From: Euonymus europaeus
Taxonomy: Eukaryota > Streptophyta > Magnoliopsida > Celastrales > Celastraceae
Length of the DNA stretch: 64,000 nt
Assembly: GCA_963580455.1 (NCBI GenBank)
Contig: OY756963.1
Coordinates: 13,969,555 to 14,033,554 of the forward strand
Direction: 5' to 3'
In this document: positions 9,432 to 19,790 of the stretch, in pieces
How the letters are laid out: each line of letters starts with the position of its first letter
Position numbering within the stretch: the first letter of the stretch is position 1
Made by a program: the position numbers and the translations under genes
The notes under the pieces: model-generated
What the model was told of the DNA's origin: nothing
The model's input: the letters and a program-made list of their open reading frames with translations, nothing else
The model's database searches: none

Positions 9432-12251
9432 CTACACACACGTACCTGAATCTCCGAACAACTCCGGGTACCTTTCCTTCATTCGAGACTCCAACTCCCA
9501 AGTTGCTTCTTCAACTCCGTGGTACATCCACATCACTTTTACCAATGGTATCACACTCGACCTCGTGACCTTGTTCTGTCGGTCTAGAATCTTCACCGGG
9601 TGAAGAGTGTAGCTCCCATCTTCCTCAACTTCCAACGTAGTCCAATCTATCACATGCGACGGATCCGGCTCATATTTCCGAAGCATAGATACATGGAATA
9701 CATTGTGAACCTTCTCAAGCTTCGGTGGAAGTGCCAAACGGTACGCCACCGGTCCAACTGTCTCCAAAATCTCAAATGGCCCCACAAACCTCGGTGCCAA
9801 CTTCCCATGCTTGCTATATCTCTGAATTCCCCGTCTCGGACTAACCTTCAAGAAAACCTTATCGCCTACAGCGAACTCCAAAGGTCTCCTCCTCCGGTCA
9901 GCATAAGACTTCTGTCGGTTCTGTGCGGTGATCAACCGCTTCCGTATCTCATCCACTCTCTCTCGTGCTTCTTTGACCATCTCCGGTCCTGACACAACTT
10001 TCTCACCAACCTCTGCCCAACACAAGGGCGACCTACAAGGCCTCCCGTAGAGCGCCGCGTAAGGTGCCATCCCGATACTACTTTGGAAAGAGTTGTTATA
10101 CACAAACTCCGCCAAATGTAAGTACCGATCCCAACTTCCTCCAAAATCAACTACACATGCCCGTAGCATATCCTCCAGAACCTGTATGGTTCTCTCACTC
10201 TGTCCGTCACTCTGAGGATGATAAGCTGTAGAGAAATCCAACTTCGTTCCCAATGCCTCCTGTAAGCTACTCCAGAATCTACCTGTGAACCTCGGGTCTC
10301 GGTCCGACACGATAGATAATGGAATTCCGTGAAGTCTCACAATCTCCTTGATATACATAGTACTCAAGGTCTCCAATGAATCCGTCTTGTTCATGGGTAA
10401 GAAGTGTGCAGACTTAGTCAATCTGTCCACTATCACCCAAACCGCATCATGCCTCCTCTGAGTCATTGGCAATGCCGTCACAAAGTCCATTGTGATCTTC
10501 TCCCACTTCCATTCCGCTACTGGTAATGGTTGCAACAATCCAGCTGGTCTCTGATGTTCTGCCTTCACTTGTTGACAAGTAAGACACTTCGTCACAAATC
10601 TAGCAACATCGGCCTTCATACCCTTCCACCAGAAACTCTGCCTCAAGTCTCGGTACATCTTCGTACCCCCGGGATGCATAGCAAACCAAGAATGATGTGC
10701 TTCCTTTAGAATCTCCTGTCTCAACTCATCATCTTCGGGAACCACTAACCTTCCCGCATATCGTACTCCACCATCATTCCCTCGAAGCCATCCAAGACTC
10801 TCATCAATCACATCAAATGCATGATCTCCATTTTGTGCATCTATAACCTTCTGAACCATCATAGGTCTCGAAGTCATAGAACACAAATGCATCTTTTCCT
10901 CTTGACTCTTCAACTCCAATCCAAACTCATTGATTGTCTCCACAATTTCCCACTCATGCATGAATAAGCTAGCAACCTTCTGCTTCCTACTCAATGCATC
11001 CGCAACCACATTCGCTTTACCAGGATGGTATTGCAAATTAAAATCAAAATCCTCCAAGTACTCCATCCACCGCCTTTGCCGTAAGTTCAACTCTTTTTGG
11101 GTGAATAGGTACTTGAGGCTTTTGTGATCCGAGAACACCTCAAACGTCTCTCCGTAGAGATAATACCTCCACTGCTTAAGAGCAAATACCACTGCCGCCA
11201 ACTCCAGATCATGCACCGGATAATTCCTCTCATGTGTCTTCAACAACCTCGAACCATACTCTATCACTCGGCCCTGCTGCATCAACACACAACCCAACCC
11301 AACTCCAGATGCATCGCAATACACCTGATAGCCAACATTCCTCTCCAGAACTACTAACACTGGAGGTGTTGTCAACCTTTTCTTCAACTCTTCAAATGCG
11401 GCCTCACACTCGTCTGTCCACACAAACGGCGTACCCTTCTTCGTGAGCTGCGTCATCGGCGAAGCAACTCTTGAGAAGTCCTCAATAAACCTCCGGTAGT
11501 ATCCTGCCAATCCTAGGAAACTCCGGATCTCAGTCACATTCTTCGGCCTCTCCCAATTCAAAACTGACTCAACTTTGGAGTAGTCAACCGCTATGCCTTC
11601 TTGAGTGACCACATGGCCTAGGAACTTCACTTCCGTGGCCCAAAATTCACACTTACTCAATTTAGCATACAGTTGATTCTCCCTCAATGTCTGTAACACT
11701 ACCCTCAAGTGTTCTTCATGCTCTTCCTCCGTAGGAGAATAAATCAGTATATCATCAATAAACACAACTACAAACTTGTCCAAAAACGGTCGAAGAACCC
11801 TTTGCATTAGGTCCATGAATACCGCCGCGGCATTTGTCAACCCAAACGGCATCACAAGGAACTCATAATGCCCATAACGAGTTCTAAACGCTGTTTTCTG
11901 GATATCCTCATCCTTAATCCTCAACTGATGATATCCCGACCTCAAGTCAATCTTAGAGAAATGCCTAGCACCTCTCAATTGGTCAAACAAATCATTGATC
12001 CTAGGCAATGGATACTTATTTCTCACTGTAACCTTATTCAACTGCCTATAATCAATACACATCCTCAAACTTCCGTCTTTCTTCTTGACGAACAACACCG
12101 GTGCTCCCCACGGGGACACACTCGGTCTAATGAATCCCAAGTCTAGCAACTCCTCTAATTGAGAACTCAACTCCTTCAACTCTGCTGGAGCCATCCGATA
12201 CGGCGGAATCGAAATCGGTTTGACATTCGGATGTAACTCAATCAATAGCAA
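9432..12251 (-). CDS. Gypsy pol, copy 1: RT, RNase H, integrase, chromodomain-like tail (939 aa)
   Basis: This frame encodes most of a Ty3/gypsy Pol that copies element RNA into DNA and inserts it. Reverse transcriptase has the VVFIDD catalytic box at about residues 162-167. RNase H follows with YCDA, LEL, SDHKS and VADALSRK, keeping its acidic residues. Integrase has an H-x6-H and CLTC zinc finger, then a DD35E core (MDF, VSDRD, SER). A GPF module follows, then a C-terminal tail with VPLV-type spacing and VEEATWE, typical of Tekay-like chromoviruses. The listed start lies just past a frameshift. Copy 2 reads straight through, while copy 1 carries an extra 4 bp (CAAT repeated, near 12238-12250) that splits it from the protease remnant. 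The conserved NAPA box reads NAAA here (about residue 142). Confidence 0.9.
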   Translation of the reverse strand: MLLIELHPNVKPISIPPYRMAPAELKELSSQLEELLDLGFIRPSVSPWGAPVLFVKKKDGSLRMCIDYRQLNKVTVRNKYPLPRINDLFDQLRGARHFSKIDLRSGYHQLRIKDEDIQKTAFRTRYGHYEFLVMPFGLTNAAAVFMDLMQRVLRPFLDKFVVVFIDDILIYSPTEEEHEEHLRVVLQTLRENQLYAKLSKCEFWATEVKFLGHVVTQEGIAVDYSKVESVLNWERPKNVTEIRSFLGLAGYYRRFIEDFSRVASPMTQLTKKGTPFVWTDECEAAFEELKKRLTTPPVLVVLERNVGYQVYCDASGVGLGCVLMQQGRVIEYGSRLLKTHERNYPVHDLELAAVVFALKQWRYYLYGETFEVFSDHKSLKYLFTQKELNLRQRRWMEYLEDFDFNLQYHPGKANVVADALSRKQKVASLFMHEWEIVETINEFGLELKSQEEKMHLCSMTSRPMMVQKVIDAQNGDHAFDVIDESLGWLRGNDGGVRYAGRLVVPEDDELRQEILKEAHHSWFAMHPGGTKMYRDLRQSFWWKGMKADVARFVTKCLTCQQVKAEHQRPAGLLQPLPVAEWKWEKITMDFVTALPMTQRRHDAVWVIVDRLTKSAHFLPMNKTDSLETLSTMYIKEIVRLHGIPLSIVSDRDPRFTGRFWSSLQEALGTKLDFSTAYHPQSDGQSERTIQVLEDMLRACVVDFGGSWDRYLHLAEFVYNNSFQSSIGMAPYAALYGRPCRSPLCWAEVGEKVVSGPEMVKEARERVDEIRKRLITAQNRQKSYADRRRRPLEFAVGDKVFLKVSPRRGIQRYSKHGKLAPRFVGPFEILETVGPVAYRLALPPKLEKVHNVFHVSMLRKYEPDPSHVIDWTTLEVEEDGSYTLHPVKILDRQNKVTRSSVIPLVKVMWMYHGVEEATWELESRMKERYPELFGDSGTCV

Positions 12252-12633
12252 AGTCTACCTCCCTCTTCGGAGGTAATCCCGGCAACTCTTCCGGAAATAC
12301 ATCCATAAACTCTTCCACTACCCGAATCATAGTAGCTACATCTCCCTTAGGAGCCGAACTCACCAAACTCGTAACTCTACAATCTTGGTACGAAGGATTA
12401 TCCATGAAATGTGGGCATGGAATCCCCTTCGATCCCCTCAACTGAATTACTCCTCCCTCGGGTGCTCTAAGAGTAATCTTCCTCTCCCAAAAGTCAAGCA
12501 ACCCTTGGTGCTTCGTCAACCAATCAACTCCAAGAATCACATCAAAATCCTGGAAATCTAATACATACAAGTCGGCTTTCAGAGATATTTCTCCAAACCG
12601 ACACTCACATCCGAACACTACTCCCTCCAACAT
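12238..12633 (-). pseudogene. C-terminal protease remnant and RT linker, gypsy copy 1 (131 aa)
   Basis: This open frame covers the end of the retropepsin domain, recognised by VILGVDWL about residues 32-39, and the linker leading to RT ([10 protein letters not shown]). The catalytic aspartate motif lies upstream of this frame and is degenerate. The frame ends in the 4-bp CAAT duplication that separates it from the 939-aa RT/integrase frame. In copy 2 the same sequence is the N-terminus of a continuous 1065-aa frame, so the split here is a private lesion of copy 1. Confidence 0.8.
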
Positions 12634-12855
12634 GGTAAGGACACCGTAAACATTCTCCTAATCGGCGAAATCTCCACCGCTAGTGCGTTCGCTAACGAAC
12701 TAGTAATAAACGACGAAGTAGCTCCAAATCACACAAAACTCTTGCCCAACTATTCGAAATCAAGAATGTACCTAGGCCACTCCACTCAGATAATAGAAAA
12801 CAAACTTCACCCGCCGCTCATCGGGTATCTCTAACGTATCCATCCTCATGCTCAA
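12634..12855 (-). pseudogene. Collapsed gag-protease junction with internal deletion (copy 1)
   Basis: In element sense, reading after the stop at about 12854, the frame gives a short Gag-like stretch (MDTLEIPDERR followed by FVFYLS). Similarity then stops, and soon afterwards comes a protease-like stretch GATSSFITSSLANALA. So the rest of the capsid region, the nucleocapsid zinc knuckle and the start of protease are missing. The residue before FGATSS is a stop codon where the catalytic Asp is expected, and a further frame change is needed to enter the downstream protease frame at 12633. I see no difference from 63080-63301 in copy 2, so the damage is older than either insertion. Confidence 0.75.
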
Positions 12856-13391
12856 CTAATTGAACCACTCCTCCGCCCCCATACCCGTTCCATCTCCAGA
12901 AAATGTTGGAGGAGTAGTCCTCCTCAATTGGTCCACCTCATACATCCCTCTCCCAGCTCTAGGTACTACTGCTACCTCAGTTGTAGCCTCTGGTACAACT
13001 CCCTCAACACGAGTGCCAGTAACACCCATTGCCTGAGCCACTGCCTGAGCTATGGTCTGCGCCTGTGTCTGCACCATACTCATCATAAAACTAGTAAGAC
13101 TCTCCATCGTCACTGGTTGCCCCCTATAGTAACAGGAGCAACCTGCACCTCAGGTGGTGCCTGCTGATCATCACTCTCCATCGGTAGTCCCTCTTGAACT
13201 ATCTCTTCCTCTCTCAACTCCGGATCCACATTCGGAACCGAATCCTCAGTGCTAGGAGTGCCTCTTGTGACACGTTCCACCCCAACACTACGGCCTCTAC
13301 CTCGGCCCCTACCAACTCCCCGTCGGCCTCTGCCACGAGGTACTACAGTCCCACTCTCGGACCTGGTAGTTCTACGGGTATTCATCTGCAT
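12856..13391 (-). pseudogene. N-terminal gag remnant in two frames (copy 1)
   Basis: The first part (13110-13391, 93 aa) starts at ATG, is rich in Arg and Gly (RGRGRRGVGRGRGRGR), then acidic, and ends in TGA at 13110-13112. The second part (12856-13113, no ATG at its start) holds a Gln/Ala-rich helix followed by TTPPTFSGDG and EEWF, typical of the start of the gypsy Gag domain. It ends at a stop at about 12853-12855. Joining them needs a frame change at the overlap. A Gag of this family should form the virus-like particle. This one cannot, because only its N-terminal part remains. The same two-frame arrangement occurs in copy 2. Confidence 0.75.
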
Positions 13392-13545
13392 GGCAAACAG
13401 ACAATACCATTTAACCCACTACTCAAACGAGGATTTAAGGGGAAAAGAAAACATACCGGATCAGTAGCAGTCGTGACATGGCCTGGATATACTACTCTAC
13501 AACTAGGACCCAACACCCCAGATCCTATAAAGAGCCGTAAACCTC
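13392..13545 (-). other. Untranslated leader of gypsy copy 1
   Basis: This is the stretch between the primer-binding site and the first gag ATG at 13391. It has no open frame of note on the minus strand and matches 63838-63991 in copy 2. A packaging signal would be expected here from knowledge of LTR elements, but none can be pointed to in the sequence. Confidence 0.6.
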
Positions 13546-13557
13546 GCTCTGATACCA
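13546..13557 (-). other. Primer-binding site, tRNA-iMet type (copy 1)
   Basis: In element sense this is TGGTATCAGAGC, complementary to the 3' end of plant initiator methionine tRNA, the usual primer of plant LTR elements. It sits three bases inside the 5' LTR boundary at 13561. The complementarity continues into the next bases (GAGG). Confidence 0.95.
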
Positions 13558-13560
13558 AAT

Positions 13561-15731
13561 TGTCACGCCCCGTTTCCGGAGACGCGACTGGGTGCTCTCT
13601 CCGCACCCTTCCTAGGTCACTAGTGTGAACATCCGGGATCAACCGGAAATCCGGCGGCACCTCCCCGTATATCGGAGAGCGCCCACCTGCATCAGAAACG
13701 CAGCAACAACAACATCACACTAGCAACCTAGCAAACATAGGCCTCGGGCCTCAACCACATGCAATCTTGACCCTAGGCCTCAGGCCATCCACTACCAGCA
13801 TGCACAAACTGATGGCATCACATATAAATCAACACACAGATTTATAAAACATCAAATATAACCATCAATCAACATCTACAACCACATACAAGCACCACAG
13901 TGCCAAATGGTTATATTCTCTCAACATAGATATACTACGTACACCCATATGCATAGAGTATATCTCTAGCATCCTATTCTATCCAGGGCCATCCATGTCA
14001 TGACCTGCTCACCGATCCGCAGCACCAGTACCCGTACCAGTGTCTCCTGTGGAAGGAAGAAAGTAAAGGAGTGAGCTAGAAGCTCAGTAGGGTATGAAGT
14101 AAACATCAATATAAGCTGAACCAAAAGGAAGCAATGCATCAATATGTAACTACCACATGAACGTATACTCAACAAGTTCACATCAACATTTACCCGGATA
14201 ACCCTTTCGGAGCACAACAACCACAATATCATTGCAACTCAATGAAATATTGCACGGGAGCAACTCACCACAACCAACCACTCCTAGGATCATCCGGTTG
14301 CGTGAACCTATCACGCCCGCACCCCACAAGGCAAGTCACTCTTGACCTTACCCCTAGTGCGTTATCCTACTTGGAATTCACATGACTCAGTGGTAACTCT
14401 CATCACCTCGTCATCCCCCCAAGTAGCTTTCAAGAAACCTAAAGGTTCCCGAGTCCATACCCGGTCCCCCATGCAACTCTAATGCACTATGTCATGACAT
14501 GCTGAATAGTTATATATATGAACAACCTACATATATATATACATAACTACCATGATGCATGAACGGAAATCACATCGTGTCCATAAGAGATGGAACACAC
14601 ACACTCAGGTCATGCAACATCAAGAATCAACAAGAATCACAATTTGGGTTCGTTTCCCCTTAGGAGCAATTAAGGCGGAAACACAAATGGAACGACCAAT
14701 GAGGAATCGAAAAGCTCTTTACATATCGAAAATGAACGATAGAAAGTATGGTTGGAAATCCCCTACCTCGTGTCGAGCAAATTACCACAATTTCCCAATT
14801 TCGTTCCTAGGGTTTCGGTTTGCCCAAACCTACAATGTGGCATAACCGAACCCATTCACACATCAATAAACAACCAACAACTCATATAAACATCAATTAA
14901 AATCAATAAATTCGAAATCACTTACTTCTCTCTCTAGAAATTCCTTCCAAAAATCCTCTAACTCACTCCAAGCTCCACTCAACTCCAAAACACAAACCAA
15001 TCTACATAAACATCCAAAATCAACCTATAAACAACATATCTAAAGCATAGCACCCAACTCTTCAAGAATCTAGCAAATCTAGAAAAACCTAGAATTTCCA
15101 AAAACTAAGAAAAACTTACCAAAACTCCAAAACCAAGCTTGAATCTTCCTCCTTAAGCTTCAAGGATCATCAATCAACAATCTCCAAGTCAATCTCTTGC
15201 CAAAATCTCCTTCTCTCTCTTCTTCTCTCTCACTTTCTCTCTCTAGCCGGGCTCTCCAAGAAGAAATATGCAGAAATGTCTAAAAACTGAGCTTAAAAAC
15301 TGATTTCCCGATAACCGTCCGGACGCCCCAAGTGACCGTCCGGACGCTTCACTGTTCTCTCAACACTCTGCCCACTTCGTAGGCTTAACCGTCCGGACGC
15401 CTCGTTAGACCGTCCGGACGGTCTACTGTTCACAGCACCAAAATTTTTCACTGAATATGAATCTGCCCCAGTTCCTTCACAAACCGTCCGGACGGCTGTT
15501 TTAACCGTCCGGACGGTGTCTGTTTTCCAGAAACCCAGTTTTCTTAAATTTTATTTTCCGGCTCGGTTCAAGCTTCGATTTGATATATTACGGGCCCGAA
15601 ACGGACATGTATACTAAAAGTTATGCCCCATTTACCGAACCAAGCTCCAAAACTATTTTTCTATGATTCCGTACCTCACGGATCATCCGTATTTCGACTC
15701 AAAACTAAAATTTTTGGGTCGGGGTTTCACA
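13561..15731 (-). repeat. 5' LTR of gypsy copy 1
   Basis: This 2171-bp repeat matches 7222-9393. By eye the differences are C for G at about 13620, a missing G near 14264, and single changes near 14320, 14585, 14607, 15394 and 15437. The CGTCCGGACG cluster occupies 15314-15515 and all six copies are perfect here. As the 5' LTR it would carry the promoter for the genomic transcript. It ends TTTCACA at 15731, followed by the AATTT duplication. Confidence 0.95.
15314..15515 (-). promoter_or_regulatory. Cluster of six ACCGTCCGGACG motifs in the 5' LTR U3 (copy 1)
   Basis: This is the counterpart of the cluster at 8976-9177, with six perfect copies starting at about 15314, 15335, 15388, 15409, 15483 and 15504. 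The spacing alternates between about 21 bp and 53-74 bp, giving three pairs. Here the cluster lies upstream in the promoter-bearing LTR, which makes a regulatory role more plausible. Confidence 0.55.
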
Positions 15732-15736
15732 AATTT
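15732..15736. repeat. Target-site duplication of gypsy copy 1, right (AATTT)
   Basis: This is the second copy of AATTT, directly after the CA terminus at 15731. The satellite resumes in register with the sequence left of 7222. Confidence 0.95.
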
Positions 15737-16860
15737 TACGAGTATAAGCTTCCTAGATTATTTCGATGCCAAAATCCCAAGTTTCTATGACAAATGGACA
15801 AAAGCCTTTAAAAGCTCCTCCATAGAGAAAGTTGAGCAACTTCAGACTTTCAAAGTTGCTCGGTCTACAATTTTTATTGTTCTTCTATGTCAAATTTTTT
15901 GATTATAAGCTTCCTAGATTATTTCCATGCCAAAATCCTAAGTTTCTACGACAAATGGACAAAATTGTTAAAAGCCCCTCCATAGACAGAGTTGAGCAAC
16001 TTCGGACCGTCAAAGTTGCTCGGTGTATACTTTTCAATGTTCTTCTATGTCAAATTTTACCAGTATAAGCTTTCTAAATTATTTCGATGATAAAACACAA
16101 ACTTTCTATGACAAATGGAAAAATTGTTAAAAGCTCCACCATAGAGAGAGTTACACAACGTCGTACCATCAAAGTTGCTCGGTTTGCACATTTTAATGCT
16201 CTTCTATGTCAAATTTTACGAGTATAAGCTTTCTAGATTATTTCCATGCCAAAATCTGAAGTTTCTATGACAAATGGACAAAATTGTTAAAAGCTCCTCC
16301 ATAGAGTGAGTTGAGCAACTTCGGACTGTCAAAGTTGCTCGGTGTATACTTTTTAATGTTCTTTTATGTCAAATTTTAAGAGTATAAGCTTTCTAAAATA
16401 TTTTTTTGATAAAACATAAACTTTCTATTACAAATGAAAAAATTGTTAAAAGCTCCACCATAGAGAGAGTTACAAAATGTCGTACCATCAAAGTTGCTCG
16501 GTGTGCACATTTTAATGTTCTTCTATGTCAAATTTTACGAGTATAAGCTTCCTAGATTATTTCGGTGCCAAAATCTGAAGTTTCTATGACAAATGGAAAA
16601 ATTTGTTAAAAGCTCCTCCATAGAGTGAGTTGAGCAACTTCGGACCGTCAAAGTTGCTCGGTGTATACTTTTTAATGTTCTTTTATGTCAAATTTTAAGA
16701 GTATAAGCTTTCTAAATTATTTTTTTGATAAAACATAAACTTTCTATGACAAATGAAAAAATTGTTAAAAGCTCCACCATAGAGAGAGTTACACAACGTC
16801 GTACCATCAAAGTTGCTCGGTGTGCACATTTTAATGTTCTTCTATGTCAAATTTTACGAG

Positions 16861-18855
16861 TATAAGCTTTTTAGATTATTTCGATGCAAAACCACAACTT
16901 TCTTTGACAAATGGACAAAATTGTTAAAAGTTCCTCCATAGAGAGAGTTGAGCAATTCCAAGCCAACAAAGTTGCTCGGTGTACAAATTTTATTGTTCTC
17001 CTATGTCAAATTTTACGAGTATAAGCTCCATTCATTATTTCGATGCCGAAAACCGAACTTTGTATGGCAAACAGAAAAAACAGTTAAAAGCTCCCCCATG
17101 GATGGAGTTGAGAAATTTCGCACCATCAAAGTTGCTCGGTGTACGCTTTTTATTGTTCTACTAAGTATAATTTTACGAGTATAAGCTTCCAAGATTATTT
17201 CGATGCCAAAACTTTAACTTTCTATGAAAAATCGACAAAACCCGTTAAAAGCTCCTCCATAGAGAGAGTTGATCAACTTCGAAGCATCAAAGTTGCTCGT
17301 TGTACACTTTTTAATGTTCTTCTATGTCAAATTTTACGAGTATAAGCTTCCTAGATTATTTCGATGACAAAACACTAACTTTCTATGACAAATGGACAAA
17401 GCCATTAAAAGGTTCTTTACAGAGAGAGTTGATCAACTTCGGACCATAAAAGTTGCTCGGTCTACACTTTTTAATGTTCTTCTATGTCAAATTTTACAAA
17501 TATAAGCTGCTAGATTATTTCGATGAGAAAATACTAACTTTCTATGAAAAATGGACAAAGCCGTTAAAAGCTCTTCCATAGAGAGAGTTGATCAACTTCG
17601 GACCATAAAAGTTGCCCGGTGTACACTTTTTAATGTTCTTCTATGTTAATTTTTACGAGTATAACATCCTAGATTATTTCGAGGACAAACACTAAGTTTT
17701 TATGACAAATGGACAAAGCCGTTAAAAGCTCCGCCATAGAGAGAATTGACCAACTTCGGACCATGAAAGTTGTTCGTTGCAGACTTTATATTGTTCTTCA
17801 GCGTCAAAGTTTACGAGTATAAGCTTCCAAGATTATTTCGATGCCAAAATATCAACTTTCTATGACAAATGGACAAAACCGTTAAAAGCTCCTCCGTAGA
17901 GAGAGTTGAGCACCTTCGGACCATCAAAGTTGCTCGATGTACACTTTTTATTGTTCTTCCATGTCAAATTTTATGAGTACAAGCTTTCTAGATTATTTCG
18001 ATGCCAAAATCCCAAGTTTGTAGGACAAATGGACAAAATTGTAAAAAGTTCCCCCATAGAGAGAGTTGAGCAAATTCAGACCATCAAAGTTTCTCTGTGT
18101 ACACTTTTTAATGTTCTTCTATGTCAAATTTTATAAGTACAAGCTTCCTAAATTATTTCGATGCCAAAATCCCAAGTTTCTATGACAAATGGACAAAATT
18201 GTTAAAAGCTCCTCGATAGAGAGAGTTGAGCAAATTCAGACCATCAAAGTTGCTCGGTGTACACTTTTTAATGTTCTTCTATGTCAAATTTTACGAGTAT
18301 AAGCTTCCTAGATTATTTCGATGCCAAAATCCCAAGTTTCTATGACAAATGGACAAAAGCCTTTAAAAGCTCCTCCATAGAGAAAGTTGAGCAACTTCAG
18401 ACTTTCAAAGTTGCTCGGTCTACAATTTTTATTGTTCTTCTATGTCAAATTTTTTGATTATAAGCTTCCTAGATTATTTCCATGCCAAAATCCTAAGTTT
18501 CTACGACAAATGGACAAAATTGTTAAAAGCTCCTCCATAGACAGAGTTGAGCAACTTCGGACCGTCAAAGTTGCTCGGTGTATACTTTTTAATGTTCTTC
18601 TATGTCAAATTTTACCAGTATAAGCTTTCTAAATTATTTCGATGATAAAACACAAACTTTCTATGACAAATGGAAAAATTGTTAAAAGCTCCACCATAGA
18701 GAGAGTTACACAACGTCGTACCATCAAAGTTGCTCGGTTTGCACATTTTAATTTTCTTCTATGTCAAATTTTACGAGTATAAGCTTTCTAGATTATTTCC
18801 ATGCCAAAATCTGAACTTTCTATGACAAATGGACAAAATTGTTAAAAGCTCCTCC
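16861..18855 (+). repeat. Duplicate of the satellite flanking gypsy copy 1 (empty site)
   Basis: 16861-18291 matches 5791-7221 (offset 11,070) and 18287-18855 matches 15732-16300 (offset 2555). The two matches meet at the sequence ATGTCAAATTTTACG, with no element and only one AATTT. This block is a paralogue of the insertion locus without the insertion. The two copies differ by scattered substitutions only. Confidence 0.9.
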
Positions 18856-18939
18856 ATAGACAGAGTTGAGCAACTTCGGACCGTCAAAGTTGCTCGGTGT
18901 ATACTTTTTAATGTTCTTCTATGTCAAATTTTACCAGTA

Positions 18940-19790
18940 TAAGCTTTCCAAGATTATTTCGATGACAAAACCTCAACTTTCTATGACACGTGGACAAAGC
19001 CGTTAAAAGCTCCTCCATAGAGAGAGTTGAGCAACTTCGGACCATGAAAGTTGCTCGGTGCACACTTTTTATTGTTCTCCTATGTCAAATTTTATAAGTA
19101 TAAGCTTTCTAGATTATTTCGATGCAACACCACAACTTTCTTTGACAAATGGACAAAATTGTTAAAAGCTCCTCCATAGAGAGAGTTGAGCAACTTCGGA
19201 CCGTCAAAGTTGCTCGGTGTATACTTTTTAATGTTCTTCTATGTCAAATTTTACGAGTATAAACTTTCTAAATTATTTCGATGATAAAACACAAACTTTG
19301 TATGACAAATGGAAAAATCGTTAAAAGCTCCACCATAGAGAGAGTTACATAACGTCGTACCATCAAAGTTGCTCGGTGTGCACATTTTAATGTTCTTCTA
19401 TGTCAAATTTTACGAGTGTAAGCTTCCTAGATTATTTCCATGCCAAAATCTTAAGTTTCTATGACGAATGGACAAAATTGTTAAAAGCTAATCCATAGAG
19501 AGAGTTGAGCAACTTCGGACCGTCAAAGTTGCTCGGTGTATACTTTTTAATGTTCTTTTATGTCAAATTTTACGAGTATAAGCTTTTCTAAATTATTTTG
19601 TTGATAAAAGACAAACTTTCTATGACAAATGGAATAATTATTAAAAGCTCCACCATAGAGGGAGTTACACAACGTCATACCATCAAAGTTGCTCGGTGTG
19701 CACATTTTAATGTTTTTCTATGTCAAATTTTACGAGTATAAGCTTCCAAGATTATTTCGATGCCAAAACCCCAAAATTGTTACGAGTATA
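18940..19790 (+). repeat. Satellite block matching 32400-33225, ending in a chimeric monomer
   Basis: 18961 onward matches 32427 onward at an offset of about 13,466 bp through several variant monomers. Near 19760-19790 a monomer is cut short: CCAAAACCCCAAAATTGT runs directly into TACGAGTATAAGC, skipping most of a repeat. After this point the sequence follows a different register of the larger repeat. It looks like an unequal-exchange or deletion joint. Confidence 0.6.

Larger units (their letters stand above)
7222..15731 (-). mobile_element. Complete Ty3/gypsy LTR retrotransposon, Tekay-like chromovirus (copy 1)
   Basis: This 8510-bp element lies on the minus strand inside the satellite. In element order it has a 5' LTR (13561-15731), a tRNA-iMet primer site (13546-13557), a degenerate gag (12634-13391), a protease remnant plus RT, RNase H, integrase and chromodomain-like tail (9432-12633), a polypurine tract (9394-9406) and a 3' LTR (7222-9393). 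The LTRs begin TGTGAAACC and end GGCGTGACA. The Tekay/Del assignment rests on the order RT-RNaseH-integrase and on a C-terminal VEEATWE chromodomain-like tail. By eye the two LTRs differ by about six substitutions and one 1-bp indel, so insertion is recent. Gag is broken, so the copy cannot be autonomous. Confidence 0.95.

Noticed and set aside
9600..9992. 130-aa plus-strand frame opposite the gypsy pol
   Set aside because: Antisense shadow of the integrase coding sequence; the same shadow occurs in copy 2 at 60050-60442.
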